From a bacterium (GTDB lineage: Bacteria > SZUA-79 > Acidulodesulfobacterales > Acidulodesulfobacteraceae), in contig JAKAQA010000002.1 in NCBI GenBank assembly GCA_021811805.1, positions 1 through 57,486 of the forward strand: 57,486 bases of DNA, written 5' to 3'. The notes under the pieces were generated by a model, which saw only the letters and a list, made by a program, of their open reading frames with translations, did no database searches and was not told the DNA's origin. The position numbers and the translations under genes are program-made. This document shows, in pieces, positions 43,034 through 50,213 of this stretch (position 1 is its first letter; every line of letters begins with the position of its first letter).

Positions 43034-43980
43034 ACGATAAGGTGCATTATATTATGGATAATTTAGACGGACATTTTTATAAAAATCAGGAAGTAATTAT
43101 AGAAACTCCCCAAAAAAATTTCAAAGGCTATATTAATAAAATAGACGACGGGTTCCTCTATATAGTTTTATATTCGACTTTTAACGGCGGGCAGGCGCCG
43201 GAATTCGGCGCAGAGGATTACGATATGGACGCAGACGTATCTTTAATTAAAAGCTCCGCCGTTCTTATTTTAATAAGTTCCGGTTTTTCCAAAACTTTCA
43301 TATATAAGCCTATTTTAAAAGACATCGTTAAAAATGCCAATAATATTTCTCTAAAGGTTCAAATTGCCGGCGTCCCTTCGGAAGAAAGAGAAGGCAGGGA
43401 ATTTTTGCGCGTCAACGCCGTTATTCAGTTCGTTTACGAAGAAATACCCATGGAAGAATTTCTTGAAACTAAAGATGCTTATATTACGAAGCCTTCCCTT
43501 ACTACTTCGGTTTACGGAATTTACGGATTAGCCGCCCCTAAAATTTTTCAAACCGCCTCCGAAACGGATTCGGATGCCCCGATTAATCCTAAAATAGAGA
43601 AACTTCTTGTAGCGATAAACAGCAAATTGGACGTAATCATTTCCCTTATTAATCCGGAAGCGTCCATATTTGCGAATATTAAGGAAAAGCAGGTATCTAT
43701 AAGCGGTTCCGGCATTATGTGGACGGATTGGGATAAAGGGCTGAAACAGGGCAGTATCATAAAAATTACGATGCTTTTCCCGACCGTTCCTCAGTTTATA
43801 GTAAAGGCTTTGGCTCAGGTGATAAAAATTTCGAATACCGGAGCGGATGCCGGACAAAATAATTCTTCGCCTGTATCTATAGCATGTAAGTTTACCGCAA
43901 TAAACGAATATGACAGGGACGAAATAATTAAATTTACCTTTGAACAGCAAAGGCGGCATATCAAAAAATCCGCCTTTTAA
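43030..43980 (+). CDS. PilZ-domain protein next to motAB
   Basis: 316 aa. N-terminal YcgR-like barrel (NQEVIIETPQKNFKGYINKIDDGFLYIVLYS), middle with GREFLRVNAVIQFVYEE as an RxxxR-like segment, a long insert, and the second motif SISGSGIMW. It ends CKFTAINEYDRDEIIKFTFEQQRRHIKK, the usual PilZ tail. The first motif has fewer Arg than normal (one Arg pair only), so c-di-GMP binding is uncertain. The start is TTG 43030 or ATG 43054. Convergent with motB. Confidence 0.7.
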   Translation: MNDKVHYIMDNLDGHFYKNQEVIIETPQKNFKGYINKIDDGFLYIVLYSTFNGGQAPEFGAEDYDMDADVSLIKSSAVLILISSGFSKTFIYKPILKDIVKNANNISLKVQIAGVPSEEREGREFLRVNAVIQFVYEEIPMEEFLETKDAYITKPSLTTSVYGIYGLAAPKIFQTASETDSDAPINPKIEKLLVAINSKLDVIISLINPEASIFANIKEKQVSISGSGIMWTDWDKGLKQGSIIKITMLFPTVPQFIVKALAQVIKISNTGADAGQNNSSPVSIACKFTAINEYDRDEIIKFTFEQQRRHIKKSAF

Positions 43981-44017
43981 GAAAATATTTAAATGCTTCT
44001 TCTGCAGGATTAGCTAA

Positions 44018-44809
44018 TTATGATTTAGGCAGTTCGTTGTTCAAGAAAGTAGAAAGAACCACGATATTTACCCTTCTGTTAAGCGCGCGTCCCGCCGCCG
44101 TTTCGTTGCTTGCTATGGGCTTGTATTTTCCGTATCCGGAAGCCGAAAGTCTTGCCGGAGGAAAATTCACGCTTTTTATAAAAAAGCTCAGGACGCTGAC
44201 GGCCCTGGCGGTGGAAAGCATCCAGTTATTCGGATATTTAGCCGTGCGTATAGGGGTCGAATCGGTATAGCCCTCGATGGCGATGTTATTTTTGACCTTA
44301 AGCAGTTCCGACGCTATTTCTTTTAAGAGCGGGCGATATTTTCCGATAATTCTTGCGCTTCCCGAGCCGAAAAAGCTCGAACCTTTTAAGGATATAACGA
44401 GTCCGCGAGTCGATTTATAAACCCTGAGCGAAGCTCTGTAAGCGCTGTTTTCTGCGGTAAAGGATTTTATATTGGATTCGATGCCGGTGAAGACTGCGGA
44501 TTCATGAGTTTCTTCCTTAATAAGCTTCTTATTGGATTTTGAAATCTTAAAAGTCGGAGGGGCGGTTTTCGCGACGATTAATTTTGGGGTAGAGGCTATA
44601 TTAGGCTTAGAGGTGGAAACCGTAATAAATTTGTTTGCCCCGAACGCCTGCTGGATGGATACGGCGAGTTCTTTAAGCCGGACGTTATTGACTTTCGATA
44701 TCGCGAACATTACTATGAAGAACGACAGAAGTGTAGTTAAAAAGTCGCCGTAGCTTATCATCCATCTTTCCGAATTGCTGTGTTCGGGGCATTTTTTTTT
44801 CTTTCTCAT
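44018..44809 (-). CDS. motB: Flagellar motor stator protein MotB
   Basis: 263 aa. A cytoplasmic basic start, then one membrane helix with the ion-channel Asp D22: WMISYGDFLTTLLSFFIVMFAISKV. The periplasmic OmpA-like peptidoglycan-binding domain is at the C terminus: IAIEGYTDSTPIRTAKYPNNWMLSTARAVSVLSFFIKSVNFPPARLSASGYGKYKPIASNETAAGRALNRRVNIVV. Ion type (proton or sodium) cannot be told by eye. Three bases after motA. Confidence 0.95.
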   Translation of the reverse strand: MRKKKKCPEHSNSERWMISYGDFLTTLLSFFIVMFAISKVNNVRLKELAVSIQQAFGANKFITVSTSKPNIASTPKLIVAKTAPPTFKISKSNKKLIKEETHESAVFTGIESNIKSFTAENSAYRASLRVYKSTRGLVISLKGSSFFGSGSARIIGKYRPLLKEIASELLKVKNNIAIEGYTDSTPIRTAKYPNNWMLSTARAVSVLSFFIKSVNFPPARLSASGYGKYKPIASNETAAGRALNRRVNIVVLSTFLNNELPKS

Positions 44810-44812
44810 TTT

Positions 44813-45595
44813 TTATTTCTCCGTATTTTTTAACTCGTACATTTTTTTCTCCTGTTCGCTTAAAAAGGATTTCAGCTTTTCCTCGATAAGCCGGGGATTT
44901 TCTCCGTTCTGAATGCTTCTTATTCCCATAAGGATAAGTTCGTACCTTAAAACTTTTACTTTCAAGTTCATCTTAAGTTTGCTGGATATGGGAAATAAAA
45001 CGGCATTGGCAAACGCAAGACCGTAAAGCGTTGCGGTAAACGCGACAGCTATTCCGGCTCCGAGCCTGTTCGGTTCGTTTAAATGCTGCATAACGTGGAT
45101 AAGTCCGAGGACCGCGCCTATTATGCCTAAGGTGGGGGAATAACCTCCCGCCTGTTCGTAAATTTTAACGCTTTCTTCCCCGAATTCTTCTATATGGGAC
45201 AACTCCGTTTCCATAATTTCCATAACTATCTGGGGGTCAATTCCGTCGACGACTAACTGCAGAGCTTTTTTTATAAAATCGTCGGACGAGGCTTCTATTT
45301 CCGATTCTAATGCAAGGACCCCGTTTTTTCTTGCTTTTGTCGCATAGTTAAGCAGGTCGGATATAGTATTTTCAAAATCCACTTTTTCGGATAAAATAAC
45401 GCTCTTAACTGATAAAAGAGCTTTTTTAAGATTTTCCGTCCTGTTTCCGGCGATGGTAGCTCCGGCCGTTCCGACTATAACTATTACGAAGCCGATAGGG
45501 TCTATCAACTGCATTAAATTAGACCCCTGCAGGAAATTTCCGAAAACTATTCCGCCTACGCCAAGAATAAAACCTATAATAGATGCGATATCCAT
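44813..45595 (-). CDS. motA: Flagellar motor stator protein MotA
   Basis: 260 aa with four membrane helices: MDIASIIGFILGVGGIVFGNFLQGSNLMQLIDPIGFVIVIVGTAGATIAG and GGYSPTLGIIGAVLGLIHVMQHLNEPNRLGAGIAVAFTATLYGLAFANAVLFPISSKLK. The long cytoplasmic loop touches FliG. The length and sequence are closer to the PomA/MotC-type MotA group than to enteric MotA (295 aa). Single stator pair in the window. Divergent from flgJ. Confidence 0.95.
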   Translation of the reverse strand: MDIASIIGFILGVGGIVFGNFLQGSNLMQLIDPIGFVIVIVGTAGATIAGNRTENLKKALLSVKSVILSEKVDFENTISDLLNYATKARKNGVLALESEIEASSDDFIKKALQLVVDGIDPQIVMEIMETELSHIEEFGEESVKIYEQAGGYSPTLGIIGAVLGLIHVMQHLNEPNRLGAGIAVAFTATLYGLAFANAVLFPISSKLKMNLKVKVLRYELILMGIRSIQNGENPRLIEEKLKSFLSEQEKKMYELKNTEK

Positions 45596-45725
45596 ATTTC
45601 AGCCGTTATGTTATAATATTTATTAAATAAATTTATATTTTTTCTTATTATAATATAAATAATATATTTTTAAAATAATTTCTGCAAACTTTTATTAATA
45701 ATCCGGTTATGATATAATTTTTTAT

Positions 45726-46622
45726 ATGAATATAACAGATGCTTTGACGGTTTCCGCCGGTAAAAAAAATCCGGCCGAAAAAACGGCCGTTACTCCGGCC
45801 GAGCTCAAAGAAATAAAGACCGTCGCCGTTAAGTTCGAAAGCCTTTTTTTGAATATGATTTTTGATTCTATGTCGAAAGAAGTAGGAAAAGGCTCCTTCA
45901 TCGATAAAGGGACGGGCTATAAAATTTTTAATTCCCTGTTTTACGAAGCGGTAGCCAACGACGAAAGCTACGGAAAAGGGATAGGCATTGCGAGGATGAT
46001 TGTTGATTATTTTAAAGAGCATCCTTCTTTGATAGCGCAGGACGGACTAAAAGAGCTGAGTTCTTCGGTGTCTAAACTCTCCGCGTCGAATAATCTTTTT
46101 CAGGCGTATAATTTATCTTCTAAATACGATAATAATCAAAGCGTGGCAGGTTTAAACCCGGAAGAAAAGAATATAGGCGGCGCCCGCGCCGGCGGAGACG
46201 GCGGCAGTATGAACGGAGATTACGTCACTGCGGACGGTTTGGCAAAAAAAGCTTCAGAGATATACGGCGTTCCTTACGGACTGATAAAAGCCGTAATAAA
46301 AACGGAATCCGGATTCAATCCTTACGCCGTTTCCGGCAAAGGAGCCGTCGGGCTTATGCAGCTTATGCCGGAAACGGCAAAAGAACTGGGCGTCAATCCG
46401 TACGACCCTGAGGGAAACGTCTTCGGCGGAACTATGTATCTTAAGAGCCTATTAAATCTTTACGGCGGAAATGAAGAGCTTGCGCTTGCCGCTTATAACG
46501 CAGGAAAAGGCAACGTCGATAAGTATAACGGAGTGCCGCCGTTCGAGGAAACCGAAAATTACGTCAGAACGGTTCTTTCGTATTACCGCGAATACAATTC
46601 GGATTCTAAAGCCGAATCTTAA
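45726..46622 (+). CDS. flgJ: FlgJ-like rod protein fused to a lytic transglycosylase (SLT) domain
   Basis: 298 aa. Residues 20-100 are the rod-binding domain ([71 protein letters not shown]). Residues 175-290 are a GH23-type SLT domain with the catalytic Glu in [54 protein letters not shown] and the [10 protein letters not shown] motif. In enterics the second domain is a GH73 glucosaminidase instead. It caps the rod and opens peptidoglycan. The start is near a TATAAT box (45713) with no room for a leader. Confidence 0.92.
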   Translation: MNITDALTVSAGKKNPAEKTAVTPAELKEIKTVAVKFESLFLNMIFDSMSKEVGKGSFIDKGTGYKIFNSLFYEAVANDESYGKGIGIARMIVDYFKEHPSLIAQDGLKELSSSVSKLSASNNLFQAYNLSSKYDNNQSVAGLNPEEKNIGGARAGGDGGSMNGDYVTADGLAKKASEIYGVPYGLIKAVIKTESGFNPYAVSGKGAVGLMQLMPETAKELGVNPYDPEGNVFGGTMYLKSLLNLYGGNEELALAAYNAGKGNVDKYNGVPPFEETENYVRTVLSYYREYNSDSKAES

Positions 46623-46647
46623 ATTTTGAATTAATAAAATTAATAAA

Positions 46648-47988
46648 ATGGGAAGAATTCTCAGCCTGAAAGAATACGAGTACGCTCTGGATAATGCAGA
46701 GCCTTTGCTCATCAAGGGAAAGCTTACCAAAGCGGTGGGTCTTGTTATAGAAACTACGTACCCCGGCCTTTCAATAGGAAAAATATGCCGGATAAAAAGT
46801 AAAAAATCCGGCATATTTGCCGATATCGCCGCGGATGCCTGTCTTACCGCCGAAGTTATCGGCTTCAACAACGATAAGGCTATACTTATGCCTTATGGAG
46901 ACACCTCTGGCATAAGTTTAGAAAGCGAGGTTCTTCTTTTAGACGAAGAAGAGAAATTTCCGGCGGGAGATGAGCTTCTGGGAAGAGTCCTCGACTCTTT
47001 CGGCAACCCTATGGATGGAAAAGGCAGAATTTTTTGCGGGGATTACGCAAAAATATCCGCCGAACCCCCGTCTCCGCTTTCGAGAAAAAGGATCGGCGAA
47101 GTTATGGACGTAGGCGTCAGGGCGGTTAATTCGTTTCTTACCATAGGCAAGGGCCAGAGAATAGGTATTTTTGCCGGTTCAGGGGTGGGTAAAAGCACCC
47201 TTCTCGGTATGTTCACGAAGTATTCCGAATCCGACGTAAACGTTATAGCGCTTATAGGCGAAAGAGGCCGCGAGGTTAAGGAATTTATAGAAAAAAACCT
47301 CGGAGAAGAAGGGTTAAAAAAATCGGTAATCATAGTAGCTACATCCGATAAATCTCCTTTAGTAAGGCTCCGCGGCGCTTTCGCCGCTACCGCAGTCGCC
47401 GAATATTTTAGGAACAAAGGGCGCAACGTTTTGTTTTTAATGGATTCCATAACCAGATTTGCCATGGCGGCGCGCGAGATAGGCTTATCGGCGGGAGAGC
47501 CGCCGACCGTAAGGGGTTATACGCCGTCCGTATTCAGCGTTTTACCTAAACTTCTCGAAAGGGCGGCTATCTCGGACAAAGGGAGCATTACGGGAATATA
47601 CACCGTTTTAGTCGAAGGAGACGATATGAACGAGCCGGTTTCCGATACCGTAAGGTCTATTCTGGACGGGCACATTATACTTTCGAGGAAGATAGCGGAA
47701 AACGGTATTTTTCCGGCTATAGACGTTCTTAACAGCCTTTCGAGGGTTATGCCGGACGTCGTTTCCGAAGACCATTTGCTTAAGGCGAGAGAGATTTTGA
47801 AGATAGTTTCCGAATACAGGATAAACGAAGACCTTATAAATATAGGCGCATATTCTAAAGGTTCCAACGATAAAATAGATTTTGCCATCGACCATATATC
47901 TAAGATAGAAAATTTCATAAAACAGACGCCGGACGAAAAATATTCGTTCGAAGAAAGCCTTAAGGAAATGAGCGGACTCCTTAATTAA
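46648..47988 (+). CDS. fliI: Flagellar export ATPase FliI
   Basis: 446 aa. Walker A GIFAGSGVGKSTLLGMF, ALIGERGREVKEFIE, Walker B NVLFLMDSITRFAMAAREIGLSAGEPP, and VLVEGDDMNEPVSDTVRSILDGHIILSRKIAENGIFPAIDVLNSLSR. Related to F1 beta and T3SS ATPases; it powers unfolding and loading of export substrates. No FliH gene lies beside it, and FliJ is 39 kb away at 6888. A MITE-like element begins ten bases after the stop. Confidence 0.96.
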   Translation: MGRILSLKEYEYALDNAEPLLIKGKLTKAVGLVIETTYPGLSIGKICRIKSKKSGIFADIAADACLTAEVIGFNNDKAILMPYGDTSGISLESEVLLLDEEEKFPAGDELLGRVLDSFGNPMDGKGRIFCGDYAKISAEPPSPLSRKRIGEVMDVGVRAVNSFLTIGKGQRIGIFAGSGVGKSTLLGMFTKYSESDVNVIALIGERGREVKEFIEKNLGEEGLKKSVIIVATSDKSPLVRLRGAFAATAVAEYFRNKGRNVLFLMDSITRFAMAAREIGLSAGEPPTVRGYTPSVFSVLPKLLERAAISDKGSITGIYTVLVEGDDMNEPVSDTVRSILDGHIILSRKIAENGIFPAIDVLNSLSRVMPDVVSEDHLLKAREILKIVSEYRINEDLINIGAYSKGSNDKIDFAIDHISKIENFIKQTPDEKYSFEESLKEMSGLLN

Positions 47989-47997
47989 TAATTAAGA

Positions 47998-48154
47998 TTA
48001 ACCGCCCCGCCCTAACGGGCACCCCTCCTTTGTAAGTAGGGGAACTTAAATAAAATGTATCGTTGTTGTATATAGAAGTATATAGAAAATAATAGGCAGA
48101 CTGATAACTCCCCTCCTTTGTAATGAGGGGTGCCCGTTAGGGCGGGGCGGTTAA
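47998..48154. repeat. MITE-like element with 30-base perfect inverted ends, copy 2
   Basis: 157 bases with identical 30-base inverted ends beginning TTAACCGCCCCGCCCTAACG and running to ACCCCTC; each end also contains the hairpin GCCC-TAAC-GGGC. TTAA is present at both outer borders. The inner part is AT-rich and non-coding. The right end reaches the ATG of mqnC. Related to 38271-38470. Confidence 0.9.
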
Positions 48155-49230
48155 TGGATAAAAAATCGCAATACAATAATAATTCGAGCGGTCTCCGCAG
48201 GATAAACAGAGAAGAGGCTACATCTTTATTTAAAAACAAAAGCCTTCTGGAACTCGGGAAAATAGCCGACGGCGTAAGAAAAGCCAAACACTCCGACGGC
48301 GTCGTAACTTTCATTATCGACAGAAACATTAACTATACCAATATATGCACTTCGGAGTGCAAATTCTGCGCTTTTTATAAAAAATACGGCGTTCCGGATG
48401 GAGGGGCATACGTTCTTTCGAAAGAGCAAATCTTTGCCAAAATCGCCGAAACCAAAGAACTGTCCGGCACGCAGATTCTTCTTCAGGGCGGATTAAATCC
48501 GGATATATCCATAGATTATTATCTCGATCTTTTAAGCGATATAAAAGAAAAATTCAATATCCATATACACGCTTTTTCTCCTCCGGAAATTATTTTTATT
48601 GCAGATTCAAACGGTATTACCGTCAAAGAAACGCTCGGCCTCTTAAAAGAAGCGGGGCTGGGTTCGGTGCCGGGAGGCGGAGCCGAAATACTCGTCGACA
48701 GGGTCAGAAAAAAAATCAGCCCTAATAAAATCAACAGCCGCCGGTGGCTCGAAGTCATGGAAGAAGTTCACCTCGCCGGACTTAATTCGTCGGCGACTAT
48801 GATGTTCGGTACGATTGAAACCGACGAAGATATTATCGAGCATCTTTTTAAACTCAGGGAGCTTCAGGATAAAACCGGCGGCTTCAGGGCTTTTATTCCG
48901 TGGAGTTTTCAGAGCAAAAATACTGCCCTTAATCCGAGGGGCGTTTACGGCCATTATTATCTGAAAGTCCTTGCCGTTTCAAGGATAATTTTGGATAATT
49001 TCGATAATATTCAGGCATCATGGGTAACGCAGGGAGCAAAAATGGGGCAGACAGCTTTAAGTTTCGGGGCAAACGATATGGGTTCGACCATGCTCGAAGA
49101 AAACGTCGTTAAAGCGGCGGGAACGGCAAACAGCGCCATTGACGAGAAATTAATGGTAAGGCTGATTAAAGACGCCGGATTTATACCTGCGCAAAGAATT
49201 AATAATTATGATAGAATAAAATTTTATTAA
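48154..49230 (+). CDS. mqnC: Cyclic dehypoxanthine futalosine synthase MqnC (radical SAM)
   Basis: 358 aa from ATG 48154. The ORF-track start (GTG 48130) lies inside the MITE arm and would add MPVRAGRL. Radical-SAM cluster NINYTNICTSECKFCAFYK (C-x3-C-x2-C), GTQILLQGGLNPDISIDYYLDLL, HIHAFSPPEI, LGSVPGGGAEILVDRVR, ATMMFGTIETDEDIIEHLFKLRELQDKTGGFRAFIPWSFQ. MqnC makes cyclic dehypoxanthinylfutalosine in the futalosine route to menaquinone. It is not flagellar; the related CofH and MqnE differ in motifs. Its ribosome site (GGGGCGG) is inside the repeat. Confidence 0.9.
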   Translation: MDKKSQYNNNSSGLRRINREEATSLFKNKSLLELGKIADGVRKAKHSDGVVTFIIDRNINYTNICTSECKFCAFYKKYGVPDGGAYVLSKEQIFAKIAETKELSGTQILLQGGLNPDISIDYYLDLLSDIKEKFNIHIHAFSPPEIIFIADSNGITVKETLGLLKEAGLGSVPGGGAEILVDRVRKKISPNKINSRRWLEVMEEVHLAGLNSSATMMFGTIETDEDIIEHLFKLRELQDKTGGFRAFIPWSFQSKNTALNPRGVYGHYYLKVLAVSRIILDNFDNIQASWVTQGAKMGQTALSFGANDMGSTMLEENVVKAAGTANSAIDEKLMVRLIKDAGFIPAQRINNYDRIKFY

Positions 49231-49318
49231 AAATTATTATAAAATTATGTTATAATTTCATTTAATAAAAAACGATAAAAATGTCGAATTAAATAAAGTA
49301 AAGAGGGGAAATAACACG

Positions 49319-49681
49319 GTGACCGAAGAAAAGCTGTTGTATTTTAAAAACATACTCGCCAAGAAGCTGGATAGCCTCCTTGACGAAGCTTTAAAGACGG
49401 TAGATACGATGACGAAAGAAGACGATAACTTTCCCGACCCTACTGACAGGGCGACGCTGGAATCGGATAGAAATTTCGAGCTGAGAATCCGAGACAGGGA
49501 AAGAAAACTTATTCCGAAGATAAAAGATGCGCTCGAAAGAATAGAAAACGGGACTTACGGCGTATGCGAAGAATGCGGCGAAGAAATTTCAGAAAAGAGG
49601 CTGGAGTCGAGACCCGAGGCCACAATGTGCATTGTTTGCAAAACCAAGGAAGAAGAACTTGAAAAAAAATCTAATATCTAA
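49319..49681 (+). CDS. DksA/TraR-family zinc-finger regulator
   Basis: 120 aa from a GTG start (GAGGGG ribosome site). Coiled-coil pair with the tip DPTDRATLESD, matching the DksA DPADRAT loop, then RDRERKLIPKIKDALERIENGTYGVCEECGEEISEKRLESRPEATMCIVCKTKEEELEK with a four-Cys zinc finger (CEEC/CIVC). Such proteins bind RNA polymerase through the secondary channel and mediate the ppGpp response. Shorter than enteric DksA (151 aa). Genomes often hold several family members, so no gene symbol is given. Confidence 0.88.
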   Translation: MTEEKLLYFKNILAKKLDSLLDEALKTVDTMTKEDDNFPDPTDRATLESDRNFELRIRDRERKLIPKIKDALERIENGTYGVCEECGEEISEKRLESRPEATMCIVCKTKEEELEKKSNI

Positions 49682-49697
49682 TAAATTAGGATAAATA

Positions 49698-50102
49698 ATG
49701 ATATACCGTTCTAATAAAATTTGTCCGCGCAAGCGCATTCTTATAGTCGAAGACAACAGGATGCACGCCGAACTTTTAAATATTATCATCCGCTCGTCTT
49801 TCGACGCCGATATAACCGTTGCGGAAAACGGCAGTGATGCCCTTGATAAAATTACCGAAGGCCGTATTTTCGACCTCATAATAATAGACATAATGCTTCC
49901 GAAGATAAACGGACTCGACGTTCTTAAAACTATCAGGAAAGTTTACGATAGAGTTCCTATTCTAATGCTCAGCGCGCTGAACGATAAGGAAATCATAGCC
50001 AAAAGCTATGCCGAAGGCGCTACGGATTATGCGGCAAAGCCTATCAGAAACGAAATGCTGAGAGATAAAATCGGCGTTTTGCTCGGAAGCTGCGACTTAT
50101 AA
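49698..50102 (+). CDS. Single-domain response regulator
   Basis: 134 aa receiver: RILIVEDNRMHAELLNIIIRSSFDADITVAENGSDALDKI, phospho-acceptor in LIIIDIMLPKINGLDVLKTIRK, and Lys in DYAAKPIRNEML. No output domain. First of three signalling genes (with the hybrid kinase at 50214 and the DivK-like protein at 53209), likely a partner of that kinase. Confidence 0.9.
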   Translation: MIYRSNKICPRKRILIVEDNRMHAELLNIIIRSSFDADITVAENGSDALDKITEGRIFDLIIIDIMLPKINGLDVLKTIRKVYDRVPILMLSALNDKEIIAKSYAEGATDYAAKPIRNEMLRDKIGVLLGSCDL

Positions 50103-50213
50103 ATAAAACACCTTGGCGGCATATAAACTCGGTTCGCCGCATGATACTATTACAGTACAGCCAAAAACGATAAAAGGAAACGGATTTTAAAATAAAGGGG
50201 AATTAAATTTAGC

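Noticed and set aside
48130-48153. GTG start for mqnC from the ORF track
   Set aside because: The extra codons fall in the repeat arm; ATG 48154 is the better start.
49231-49318. Hairpin-like AT repeat (AAATTAT...ATAATTT) after mqnC
   Set aside because: Pure AT dyad of low stability; base composition alone explains it, and it lacks a GC stem for a terminator.
49319-49681. TraR of the T4SS element instead of a DksA-type gene
   Set aside because: TraR proteins are about 70-80 residues and lack the full coiled coil; this one has the coil and the DPTDRAT tip.
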